A DNA stretch of 12,094 bases from JAGLQA01 sp023135565 (GCA_030639305.1 DAOWCY010000213.1:1-12094), one strand, 5' to 3'. Positions 6,121-12,094 are shown, counted from the first letter of the stretch. Translations and numbers: made by a program. Notes: generated from the letters alone by a model not told the origin.

Positions 6121-7596
6121 ATGAAAATAAAAAAAATTTTAAAACTATTTAGTTTTGTTTTTGTGATTGCATTAAGCACAGCGGTTCTGTACCACTGCGC
6201 GGTGAACCCGGTGACGGGGAAAAAAGAACTGATGCTGATCTCGGAAAAAGCAGAGATCTCATTAGGCCGGGACGTAGACCGGGGCATCAAAGCAGAATAC
6301 GGCATATACGATGATCCGCAGTTGAATGCCTATGTGGCCGCTATGGGGAAAAAATTGCTGCCGCATATCCATCGGCCAAACATAACGTACACCTTTGCCG
6401 TGCTCGATACACCGGTGCAAAACGCTTTCGCGGCTCCGGGGGGGTATATTTATATCACCCGGGGACTTATGGCTATGATGAACAGCGAGGCTGAACTGGC
6501 GGCAGTCTTAGGCCACGAATTGGGTCACGTCAATGCCCGCCATTCAGCCCGCTCGATGAGCCGGTCGATCCTTCTTTCCGTGGGTTTGATCGTTGCCGGG
6601 GAATTAAGCAAAAAGATCAAAGATATGGCGCCCTTAGCGGGAGTTGCCGGTCAACTATTGTTCCTGAAATACAGCCGCAGCGACGAGTACCAGGCCGACG
6701 CTTTAGGTATCGAGTATGCCAGCAAAGCGGGCTACCAGGCGGGCGAAATGGTCAACTTTTTTAATTCCCTGCAGCGTTTAACGAAGATGAAAGGGGGCGG
6801 CCACCTGCCTAATTTCCTTTCTACCCATCCTTTGACCCCGAAACGCATCGCCAAAGTGCAGGAACGGCTCAAAGCCCCGGAATACCCGACCACGCCTTTG
6901 TTAGTGCAAAAAAATTCCTACTTGCGCAAAATAAACGGCCTGGTTTACGGCATGAATCCCAGGCAGGGTTATGTGCAGGGCAGTGTTTTTTACCACCCGG
7001 AGATGAAATTCTATTTCAATATCCCGCCCACCTGGAAAGTGCAGAATACGCCGAAAAAAGTCACTTTAGCGCCGCAGAACGGCAAGGCCGTGCTTATCTT
7101 CAGCCCTGGGTCTACAACCAAAAATTTAAATGAATATGTGGATGAGCAATTGGCTTCCTTGAAAAAAATTAACGTACTCTCCCAGGGATTCAGGAATATC
7201 AACGGGATGCAGGCCTTTCACAAAATGGTCAAAACCTCTTTAGAGGAAGGCGTTTCCCAAAACCAAAAGCAGGATATCCAGGTGCGGGTGAGCAGTATAA
7301 AAAAAGGCGGGAGTGTGTTTAACTTTTTTGCCGCCACAGCCAGCGGCGATTATTATACCTATCAAAACGCCATCGAAACCACCGTCGGCTCATTCAATAA
7401 CTTAACAGATGCCAACTTCCTGCGCCGCAAAGCGGCAAGAGTGGCGCTCAGGCAGGCAAGCAAGCAGCAGAGTTTGAGAAATTTTTTGCAGGCGCTGCAA
7501 GTGGATCAAAAGAACTGGGAACATATCGCTTTGATCAATTCTATGGACCTGGATGCCCAATTGTCCCGCGGTCAGGTAGTCAAAGTCATCCAGTAA
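6121..7596 (+). CDS. M48-family zinc metalloprotease, predicted lipoprotein
   Basis: This 491-aa predicted membrane-anchored endopeptidase probably works in envelope protein quality control, as BepA/LoiP-type M48 enzymes do. The start is the ATG at 6121 with AGGAGAGG (6108-6115) upstream; an in-frame ATG at 6073 would put 16 charged residues before the signal and is rejected. Residues 1-25 form a basic, hydrophobic signal ending in a non-canonical lipobox (LYHC, C26). The family signature CAVNPVTGKKELMLISE follows directly. The zinc site is HELGH (132-136) plus E189 in SRSDEYQADALG; the NAFAAPGGYIYITRGL stretch (101-116) is the usual substrate strand. After the protease domain (to about 255), residues 290-420 look like a beta-rich region and 430-491 a short helical domain ending in GQVVKVI. 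This tail is longer than in minimal M48 proteins. Confidence 0.92.
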   Translation: MKIKKILKLFSFVFVIALSTAVLYHCAVNPVTGKKELMLISEKAEISLGRDVDRGIKAEYGIYDDPQLNAYVAAMGKKLLPHIHRPNITYTFAVLDTPVQNAFAAPGGYIYITRGLMAMMNSEAELAAVLGHELGHVNARHSARSMSRSILLSVGLIVAGELSKKIKDMAPLAGVAGQLLFLKYSRSDEYQADALGIEYASKAGYQAGEMVNFFNSLQRLTKMKGGGHLPNFLSTHPLTPKRIAKVQERLKAPEYPTTPLLVQKNSYLRKINGLVYGMNPRQGYVQGSVFYHPEMKFYFNIPPTWKVQNTPKKVTLAPQNGKAVLIFSPGSTTKNLNEYVDEQLASLKKINVLSQGFRNINGMQAFHKMVKTSLEEGVSQNQKQDIQVRVSSIKKGGSVFNFFAATASGDYYTYQNAIETTVGSFNNLTDANFLRRKAARVALRQASKQQSLRNFLQALQVDQKNWEHIALINSMDLDAQLSRGQVVKVIQ

Positions 7597-7607
7597 AAAT
7601 TTAGCAT

Positions 7608-7743
7608 TTAGCATCCGACCCCACTCGCGTGGGGAGGCGATAAGCTGCTTCGCGCCAGTGCGACAAAATCGGTTTTGTCGGATGCTAATTTTACATTGCT
7701 AATTGCTAATTTTACAATGTTCCGGTTTTGTCGGATGCTAAAT
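7608..7743. repeat. Inverted TTAGCATCCGAC repeat cluster
   Basis: TTAGCATCCGAC (7608-7619) is answered by its perfect complement GTCGGATGCTAA at 7677-7688, and the latter recurs at 7730-7741. Between the first pair lie two perfect hairpins: CCCCAC-TCGC-GTGGGG (7619-7634) and CGACAAAA/TTTTGTCG (7661-7680). AATTAGCATCCGACAAAA is found again at about 10719-10736 in plus orientation. The stretch is non-coding; it looks like a small structured repeat family. Confidence 0.65.
7661..7680 (+). terminator. Candidate terminator after the protease gene
   Basis: CGACAAAA (7661-7668), loop TCGG, TTTTGTCG (7673-7680) form a perfect 8-bp stem 65 bp after the protease stop. The T-run lies within the stem rather than after it, so it is not a textbook intrinsic terminator; termination here is an inference. 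Confidence 0.35.
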
Positions 7744-7811
7744 TTGCAATGTTCCGCTTAAAATGTGCACGGTGCATGACTTTCTGACTTTTTTAATCGG
7801 GAATCATTCTT

Positions 7812-7881
7812 GCCTCCGGCGGCCAAAACCCTTTTGAAAAAGGGTTCTGGACTCCCAAAACTTTTCATGAGCGATACGCTT
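7812..7881 (-). repeat. Dispersed intergenic repeat, copy B (inverted relative to copy A)
   Basis: It is a perfect 70-bp reverse-complement match to 2975-3044, including the AACCCTTTT/AAAAAGGGTT hairpin (7827-7846) that can also act as a terminator. With copy A it brackets a 4.77-kb segment in inverted orientation. Immediately to its right (7882-7956) is a related module with hairpins GCCGC-GCA-GCGGC and GGGGAC-GCA-GTCCCC (7936-7950) and the motif CTCATAGGCT. Confidence 0.85.
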
Positions 7882-7956
7882 CTCTGCTCGATAAACGGCC
7901 ATCGTTGGCTCCTGCCGCGCAGCGGCTCATAGGCTGGGGACGCAGTCCCCTTCTGA

Positions 7957-8027
7957 ACTCCCAAAACTTTTCATGAGCGATACGCTTTCCTGTTACTCGA
8001 AAGCCCCTCATAGGCTCCCTGCGCCGC
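7957..8027 (-). repeat. Dispersed intergenic repeat, copy C
   Basis: It matches 2935-3005 on the opposite strand at 69 of 71 positions. Its first 25 bases also repeat the end of copy B (ACTCCCAAAACTTTTCATGA...), so B and C are direct partial duplicates of each other. The motif GCCCCTCATAGGC lies within it. Confidence 0.8.
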
Positions 8028-8103
8028 TCCCCGGGGCCTGAAAATGACCGGCTGTGATAACAGTAGAGAGACGATGGTGCAAACTACCCGGCTATCCTGT
8101 CTC

Positions 8104-8141
8104 AATAAGCTGCCCCTCATAGGCTCCCCGTACGCTGCGGG
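8104..8141 (-). repeat. Partial member of the GCCTATGAGGGGC repeat family
   Basis: GCCCCTCATAGGC (complement of GCCTATGAGGGGC) is followed by a perfect hairpin, CCCCG-TACGCTG-CGGGG. This has the same motif-plus-hairpin architecture as copy C at 7957-8027. Positions 8028-8103 and 8142-8358 contain nothing I can assign to a gene. Confidence 0.55.
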
Positions 8142-8358
8142 GTGACAAATTTTGTTACTAAATGGAGACACTTTGGCAAAATATTGTCACTATAATTTCG
8201 TTAACTTTTAACATCTACGCGGGGAAAAGACCATCAGTGGGCTATCTCCAGGAAAAAAACCGCGAACCCGCAAGTTGGCAAAAAAAATGCTATATATACC
8301 CGGTACGAACAAAAAAACAGCAGATAGCAGTAAAGGCTTTAAACGCCGCCTCCTCACA

Positions 8359-8434
8359 GAGCGCAAAGCGCACGGCACAAAATTGGCGGTTTCTGCCAGA
8401 TTTGACGCTCCGTAACGCCGTGCGCTGCGCGCTC
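8359..8434. repeat. Long inverted repeat (18-bp arms)
   Basis: The arms at 8359-8376 (GAGCGCAAAGCGCACGGC) and 8417-8434 (GCCGTGCGCTGCGCGCTC) are complementary at 16 of 18 positions, and an inner TGGC/GCCA stem is present. The structure lies about 70 bp past the stop of the minus-strand regulator and could block read-through or be a remnant of a miniature element. A plus-strand open frame crossing it is not credible as a gene. Confidence 0.6.
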
Positions 8435-8503
8435 CACTTAAAGCCCCCCGGCAAGGGCAGGCATTAAGGGGTTGAATGCAAGGGCAGGCGCTTCGTTCAG
8501 TGC

Positions 8504-10315
8504 CTAAGCGGGCGGGTTAATTCCCATCCTTTTCATTTTTTTATGCAGACCGCGGTAAGTCATGCCTATTTCCCTGGCAGTTTTAGATTTATTCCAGCCG
8601 TGCTTCTCCAATAGTTCCAGGATATTACCCCTCTCGTCTTCCTCATTTCGATCGATAGGGGAAATCTTCAAAGTCTGTGTCGCCTCGCGAGCGCCGGCTT
8701 TTATTTCATCGGATAAAATATCATAGTTGATGATTTCACCGTCCTCCGTCAGGTTTACGATGCTGTTGATTTCATTTTCCAACTGCCTGACATTACCTTT
8801 CCATTCATAATCTTTGAGCACTTCATAGGCTTTTACAGTGTAACCTTTAATCTTCTTGCCGCTCGATACACAGAATTTCTTGGTGAAATGGCTAATAAGA
8901 GCGGATATGTCTTCCTTCCTCTCCCTGAGAGGCGGGATCATGATGATACGGTGAACAAGACGAAAGTAAAGGTCCTCGCGGAACTTTCCTTCCTTGATTA
9001 ATTTCTTTGTGTCCTGGTTGGTGAGCGAAATGATCCTCAAGTCCACTTTAATGGAAACATTACCTCCCAAACGGTAAAACTCCTTCTCCTGCAGCGCCCG
9101 CAGCAATTTGGCCTGCAAATTGAGAGGCATATCCCCGATTTCATCTAAAATCAATGTACTGCCGGAAGCGATTTCCAATTTCCCCAATTTCTGCGTATAG
9201 GCATCGGTAAATGCTCCCTTCTCATGACCGAACAACTCCGATTCAAGCAAATTTTCCGGGATGGCGGCACAATTTATAGCCACCACCTCCCGGGCGCGTC
9301 TCTTAGAGTGTTTGTGAATGATTTTGGCAAATACCTCCTTGCCGGTGCCGCTCTCTCCCTGCACCAGGACAAATATATCGCTCTGGGCGATTTTCTGCGC
9401 CTGCTTAACCAGTTCCTTCATCCCGGCGCTGGCGACTACTATGTCGCCGGCAATTTTCAGGCTGCGGTCACTCTCTTTACCCTTTTGGGCAGCCGGTTTC
9501 TCTACCACCAGTATCTGGGACAGCAGCGCGATCTCCTTGGCTAAAAAAGAAAGAAAGGTCTCAACTTTTTCTTTTCTTTTCTCCTGGCTCCGGGCGGTGA
9601 TGAAAATGAGCGACGTATCATTACTACCGATTTTAAAGGGATAGGAATAAAAATAAGCACTGCTGTCGGGGATGGCTTTAAATAACACATCTCCTTTAAA
9701 TAGGTCGCCATTCCCGGTGATGATCTGTTTTAGAATTTTTAACATGCCTACTTCACTTTCAGCGGAAAGCAGGATATTAAGCTCGCCATTTTGTTCCGAT
9801 ACGACAAAAAAACTACCGAAATCGGTTAATACCGGTAATAAATTCGACAAATCGAGCATCAAGTCGCTGAAATAATCCTTCTTTAACCCGGTATGCAAAA
9901 ATTCTTTTAATAACTCGGTAAACACGTCTTTTATATACCGGGTTTCGCTTTCTTCGAGATCTTTTTTTTTATCCTGGGCGATTTCATCGAAAATCGGGAT
10001 CAAATCCTTCTCTAACTTAAACTCATCGAGATTGCCCTTTTTGAGCATAAATTCGATTTTTCCCAGGTTAAAGGCATCGCTTAATTGAAGAACCGCTGTT
10101 TTCACTTTGCTCCCTTTCACATAGGTGCCGTTAGTGGAGTCTAAGTCTGTAACGATAATAGAGTTCTCCTCCACTGTAACCTTCGTGTGCTTGCGTGAAA
10201 CAAATTTTTCTTTCAATGTGAGATCATTTTCCGCGGTCCTGCCGATTGTGATTTCAGGCTTATCTAAAGGGAATTTTTTTATAAAACCATCGATATAGAA
10301 AAGCAAGTATTTCAT
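8504..10315 (-). CDS. FHA-domain sigma-54-dependent transcriptional activator
   Basis: This 603-aa regulator has an N-terminal FHA domain (about 1-92: IGRTAENDL, SRKHTKV, DSTNGTYVKG), so activity is probably gated by a phosphothreonine partner made by a Ser/Thr kinase not in the window. A coiled region and a GAF-like sensory segment (about 120-270) follow. The AAA+ sigma-54 interaction domain (about 290-530) has Walker A GESGTGKE (320-327), a GAFTDA loop (367-372), Walker B LILDEIGD (388-395) and arginine-finger region FREDLYFRL. A Fis-type helix-turn-helix (560-600, NKSKTAREIGMTYRGLHKKM) ends the protein. The GAFTGA loop that contacts sigma-54 carries D in place of the second G. The ATG lacks a visible Shine-Dalgarno. 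It is divergent from a candidate sigma-54 promoter at 10549, a probable target. Confidence 0.93.
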   Translation of the reverse strand: MKYLLFYIDGFIKKFPLDKPEITIGRTAENDLTLKEKFVSRKHTKVTVEENSIIVTDLDSTNGTYVKGSKVKTAVLQLSDAFNLGKIEFMLKKGNLDEFKLEKDLIPIFDEIAQDKKKDLEESETRYIKDVFTELLKEFLHTGLKKDYFSDLMLDLSNLLPVLTDFGSFFVVSEQNGELNILLSAESEVGMLKILKQIITGNGDLFKGDVLFKAIPDSSAYFYSYPFKIGSNDTSLIFITARSQEKRKEKVETFLSFLAKEIALLSQILVVEKPAAQKGKESDRSLKIAGDIVVASAGMKELVKQAQKIAQSDIFVLVQGESGTGKEVFAKIIHKHSKRRAREVVAINCAAIPENLLESELFGHEKGAFTDAYTQKLGKLEIASGSTLILDEIGDMPLNLQAKLLRALQEKEFYRLGGNVSIKVDLRIISLTNQDTKKLIKEGKFREDLYFRLVHRIIMIPPLRERKEDISALISHFTKKFCVSSGKKIKGYTVKAYEVLKDYEWKGNVRQLENEINSIVNLTEDGEIINYDILSDEIKAGAREATQTLKISPIDRNEEDERGNILELLEKHGWNKSKTAREIGMTYRGLHKKMKRMGINPPA

Positions 10316-10322
10316 AAAAACG

Positions 10323-10351
10323 ATTATAACATGAATTCTTTTTTATAAAAA
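10323..10351 (-). promoter_or_regulatory. Promoter of the regulator gene, possibly producing a leaderless mRNA
   Basis: On the minus strand a perfect TATAAT (10328-10323) ends 8 nt before the ATG (10315). Transcription would start at or next to the A of the start codon. No purine-rich Shine-Dalgarno lies between. The -35 region (10351-10346, TTTTTA) is poor. Confidence 0.4.
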
Positions 10352-10372
10352 CCCTATTTCTTAAAAAAAGTA

Positions 10373-10416
10373 TGAACCCGGTTCACAGTCGGTTCATAGT
10401 TAGTTCATACGGTTCA
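10373..10416. promoter_or_regulatory. Phased GGTTCA repeat array, candidate enhancer/operator
   Basis: GGTTCA occurs at 10380-10385, 10391-10396 and 10411-10416, with AGTTCA at 10402-10407; start spacings are 11, 11 and 9 bp, about one helical turn. An inverted TGAACC at 10373-10378 faces the first copy, forming TGAAC-CCG-GTTCA. The array lies between the divergent regulator and the candidate sigma-54 promoter, roughly 160-200 bp upstream of the expected start site. That is the usual position for an enhancer-binding protein. Confidence 0.6.
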
Positions 10417-10548
10417 TAGGAACTTCGGGGAATTTGCTCTGAAAAATTCGGAAGCAAGGGTTCCAGTCCCCGGCTGCCGCCCGCGAAAACCTTGGAATAG
10501 AGAGGAAAGAGCCGGCATCCGGATGACAGTGACATTTGTTTTCAACTT

Positions 10549-10564
10549 TGGCATCAAAATTGCT
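10549..10564 (+). promoter_or_regulatory. Candidate sigma-54 (-24/-12) promoter
   Basis: TGGCATCAAAATTGCT matches the -24/-12 consensus (TGGCACG-N4-TTGCW) with the required GG-N10-GC spacing; the only mismatches are in the less conserved end of the -24 element. The start site would be near 10575. A divergent sigma-54 activator gene and a repeat array upstream support it. Confidence 0.6.
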
Positions 10565-10620
10565 ACCTAATTTGCATAGGTACTAAAGTGCAATGGGAGA
10601 TCAATTAAGGAGGGGGAGAG

Positions 10621-10638
10621 ATGATAGTATCCAGGTAG
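10621..10638 (+). CDS. Five-codon leader ORF (MIVSR)
   Basis: A perfect Shine-Dalgarno AAGGAGG (10607-10613) lies 7 nt before ATG-ATA-GTA-TCC-AGG-TAG. The ORF ends inside a pair of competing hairpins. It could be a regulatory leader peptide for the downstream cluster, or the start of a decayed gene whose frame continues past the TAG into repeat sequence. No function can be assigned. Confidence 0.35.
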   Translation: MIVSR

Positions 10639-10675
10639 GCCTGGGGGGAAGCAGCGTCAAGCCGCGACCCCCAGG
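10631..10675 (+). promoter_or_regulatory. Mutually exclusive hairpins in the leader, attenuator-like
   Basis: CCAGG (10631-10635) can pair with CCTGG (10640-10644). CCTGGGGG (10640-10647) can instead pair with CCCCCAGG (10668-10675). The two stems share bases, so only one can form. The stop codon of the five-codon ORF lies in the loop of the first stem, so a ribosome there would favour the second. Confidence 0.4.
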
Positions 10676-10689
10676 GCTTTACCACCATG

Positions 10690-10757
10690 AAAGAACAATT
10701 AGCATTTAAGCAATTAGCAATTAGCATCCGACAAAATCCACGGCTAATTTTGCAATG
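10690..10757 (+). repeat. TTAGCA/ATCCGACAAAAT dispersed repeat
   Basis: The stretch has several TTAGCA units and AATTAGCATCCGACAAAAT, followed by GCTAATTTTGCAATG. These match in inverted orientation the cluster at 7608-7757. The open frame that runs through it is not supported as a gene. Confidence 0.55.
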
Positions 10758-10772
10758 CTTTACGATTTTTTA

Positions 10773-11045
10773 TTATTTCCTTGATCTTGCCGTTATGATA
10801 CCTTTCGCTATTATTGCGCAGAGTTGTTCACATTCATCGATTACACTTTCGATCCTATTAGAATTGGTCATTTTAGATCTACGAATTAAAGTTAACCAAT
10901 AACGAGATTCTTTCAATTCCTTTAGGGTAACACTCATCTTATGAATAAAATCCGCTCTTGATTGAGCTCCACGAGCCTCCTCATAATTGGCACCGGGTGA
11001 CGTACCTGATCTTAAAAGTGTATTAGGGGCAAGCAGTACCGGGAT
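10773..11045 (-). pseudogene. N-terminally truncated four-helix-bundle (S23/23S rRNA IVP-like) protein
   Basis: The frame reads TLLRSGTSPGANYEEARGAQSRADFIHKMSVTLKEL... (cut here) and on to AIIAKGIITARSRK, a close match to the S23-type four-helix-bundle family, whose signature is LLRSGTSxxANYEEA. About 80 residues covering helices 2-4 are present and intact. The first helix, some 30 residues with the start codon, is missing: upstream codons (HFYSPTTIPVLLAP) do not resemble it, and the frame runs antisense into the start of the SymE-like gene at 11064. The break lies near 11025-11045. A fresh start further upstream on the minus strand (ATG at 11117) is open but lacks credible family sequence. 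Confidence 0.7.
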
Positions 11046-11063
11046 GGTAGTGGGAGAGTAAAA

Positions 11064-11678
11064 ATGTACACACAGGATTATCTGCGCTTTATGAGATGTG
11101 AGACTTGCGAGAAACATAAAAAAAGCATGGTTAAGTTGAGAAAGGCGGTGTTATCGGATTTAATAAAGAGAGCCGCCAGGGTATCGGGAAAAGAATCCGG
11201 GACCAGTGGTATCGAGCGGATCGGTGTGAGTTTGAAGAACTTCTTGCATGAAGTCATCGTTTACTTGAGGCAAGAGGGTATGTTGAAATATTTTCTTCCT
11301 GAGATACCCGGTATCGGTGAGATCAGCCGAGAGGTAGAAGCAGTAGAGCAAAAGAGATCGAAGTTGAGAATTCGCACAGTAGGTTCGATTTATCGTGAGG
11401 GCAGGTATGTGATGGTCGGGGACAAGACTGTTCAAAAGCGGGCTGACTGGTCATCCGCCGCTGGTTGTGAAAAGCGGTTCAGTTATTTGTCGATGGACGG
11501 TGAATTTTTCAAAAAGGAGTATACCCGTGTGCCCCGCATTCGCATGACGGGAAAATGGCTTGCAGATTACGGTTTTGAGCCGGGCAAAAAGTATGCCGTT
11601 TATCCTGGTGATAGGCAATTAATTTTGAGGGAAGTGGGGCTTTGTCTTAAGGATGGTCCCCTGGAGCCAAGGAGGTAG
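11064..11678 (+). CDS. Protein with C-terminal SymE-like domain
   Basis: In this 204-aa protein, residues 157-190 (RIRMTGKWLADYGFEPGKKYAVYPGDRQLIL) resemble the SymE toxin domain, an AbrB-like swapped-hairpin fold seen in SOS-linked type I toxins and diverse fusions. The N-terminal 150 residues are unrecognised: a CETC zinc-ribbon-like pair (C12, C15), a basic helical stretch (19-45) and a likely coiled helix (84-105). The ATG at 11064 follows GGGAGAG (11052-11058). The stop overlaps a strong Shine-Dalgarno for the next ORF, so 11064-12094 looks like one operon. SymE itself is about 110 aa, so this is an extended architecture rather than a simple homologue. Role uncertain: toxin, regulator or accessory DNA-binding protein. 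Confidence 0.65.
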   Translation: MYTQDYLRFMRCETCEKHKKSMVKLRKAVLSDLIKRAARVSGKESGTSGIERIGVSLKNFLHEVIVYLRQEGMLKYFLPEIPGIGEISREVEAVEQKRSKLRIRTVGSIYREGRYVMVGDKTVQKRADWSSAAGCEKRFSYLSMDGEFFKKEYTRVPRIRMTGKWLADYGFEPGKKYAVYPGDRQLILREVGLCLKDGPLEPRR

Positions 11679-11683
11679 TTGAA

Positions 11684-11803
11684 ATGATAAAAGACTCATC
11701 GGTTACGATCAGGGTTGTGTGTACAGTGGATACTGGAAGGTCTGAAAACGCGCAGAAGGTCACATTATTGTATAAAAAAGATGTAGGAATAAAAAATGGA
11801 TAA
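11684..11803 (+). CDS. 39-aa small ORF of unknown function
   Basis: The ATG at 11684 has an excellent AAGGAGGT (11669-11676) at 7 nt, overlapping the stop of the preceding gene. The product (MIKDSSVTIRVVCTVDTGRS...) is predicted beta-rich at its N-terminus with a basic end; it has one Cys, no membrane segment and no recognised domain. Its last 8 bases (ATGGATAA) overlap the start of the following ORF, suggesting translational coupling. Confidence 0.55.
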   Translation: MIKDSSVTIRVVCTVDTGRSENAQKVTLLYKKDVGIKNG

Positions 11804-12094
11804 GAAAATGACTTTCTTTTTTTCAGATTTTGTGGTATATAAAAACGGGAATTCTAATTGTCGTCGACCGAGAATTCTAGTTGTCGTTGATCATTCAAAA
11901 TTCATAAATGAGATTGATCAATGTTTTGGTGAAATAAAACTTGATTCAATAAAGAAGGAACAGGAATTTACCAAACAGCAAAGGTTCACTTTAGAAACGG
12001 AATTGGAGGCCATTTTTCAAAAGGGGATAAGAAACGGTGTGCCCAGAAACCAGTTAATTTACAATGTTTACTATAATTACAACGTTACCATGAA
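11796..12094 (+). CDS. Unrecognised CDS, runs off the right edge
   Basis: It begins ATG-GAT-AAG at 11796, overlapping the 39-aa ORF by 8 bp, with AGGAA (11785-11789) as a modest ribosome site. The frame is open for 99 codons to the window end. The product starts MDKKMTFFFSDFVVYKNGNS, then RILVVVDHSKFINEIDQCFGEIKLD, then a charged helical stretch. No domain recognised. A 23-bp imperfect tandem repeat lies in the 5' part of the gene. C-terminus missing. Confidence 0.6.
   Translation, partial: MDKKMTFFFSDFVVYKNGNSNCRRPRILVVVDHSKFINEIDQCFGEIKLDSIKKEQEFTKQQRFTLETELEAIFQKGIRNGVPRNQLIYNVYYNYNVTM
11849..11894 (+). repeat. 23-bp imperfect tandem duplication
   Basis: GAATTCTA(A/G)TTGTCGT occurs at 11849 and again at 11872, with a 23-bp period and 18 of 23 bases identical. 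The period is not a multiple of three, so the two copies are read in different frames within the gene. Confidence 0.6.

Noticed and set aside
7758..8171. Two minus-strand open frames in the repeat cluster
   Set aside because: They translate the dispersed repeats and have no family resemblance or ribosome sites.
8162..8467. 101-aa plus-strand open frame
   Set aside because: No ribosome site of note, low-complexity basic composition, and it runs across the 18-bp-arm inverted repeat at 8359-8434. Best explained as chance.
10455..10480. tRNA T-arm-like GGGTTCCAGTCCCC
   Set aside because: The conserved purine at position 57 is missing, the stem is short, and no matching acceptor or anticodon arms lie upstream.
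10687..10902. 71-aa plus-strand open frame after the leader
   Set aside because: It begins in dispersed repeat sequence and continues antisense to the clearly recognisable S23-type remnant.
10600..12094. Diversity-generating retroelement suggested by the S23/Avd-like fold
   Set aside because: There is no reverse transcriptase and no template/variable repeat pair with adenine-specific differences; S23-type proteins are common without DGRs.
1..12094. CRISPR array
   Set aside because: No regularly spaced direct repeats with unique spacers; the GGTTCA array is 6-bp units at 9-11-bp spacing with no spacers.

Overview
The window looks like a chromosomal stretch from a Gram-negative, probably anaerobic or facultative bacterium. 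The evidence is a Tat-exported molybdenum hydroxylase, a lipoprotein-type M48 metalloprotease and a sigma-54 enhancer-binding regulator. Protein style and the density of small dispersed repeats would fit an Aminicenantes/Acidobacteriota-type genome, but that is a weak inference: no phylogenetic marker gene is present.

Layout, left to right. Positions 1-235 hold a candidate sigma-70 promoter for a two-gene operon (236-2852). It encodes an IorA-like [2Fe-2S] subunit and an IorB-like molybdopterin subunit with a Tat signal. A repeat-rich gap follows (2853-3055). Next, on the minus strand, is a type II toxin-antitoxin locus: an intact Phd/VapB-type antitoxin (3535-3768) and a PIN-domain VapC toxin (3056-3535) split by a 100-bp insertion. 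A plus-strand run then encodes a P-loop ATPase fused to a PD-(D/E)XK nuclease (3969-5573), a small hypothetical protein whose N-terminus contains a second copy of the same 100-bp element (5672-6058), and an M48 lipoprotein protease (6121-7596). Positions 7597-8503 are non-coding and packed with dispersed and inverted repeats. One 70-bp block there is a perfect inverted match to 2975-3044.

The right third looks like a regulatory locus. An FHA-linked sigma-54 activator (8504-10315, minus strand) is divergent from a candidate -24/-12 promoter (10549-10564). Between them lies an array of helically phased GGTTCA repeats (10373-10416) at enhancer distance. Downstream on the plus strand come a 5-codon ORF with a strong Shine-Dalgarno and two competing hairpins, an antisense N-terminally truncated S23/four-helix-bundle remnant, and a tight gene cluster. 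That cluster consists of a SymE-like-domain protein (11064-11678), a 39-aa ORF (11684-11803) and a CDS running off the window (11796-12094).

The most unusual material is the 100-bp mobile element. It occurs as two full-length copies about 85% identical, each inserted at an A-tract. The copy in vapC has a 5-bp target duplication and adds exactly 35 codons net. The putative sigma-54 enhancer/promoter/leader arrangement is the next most unusual.
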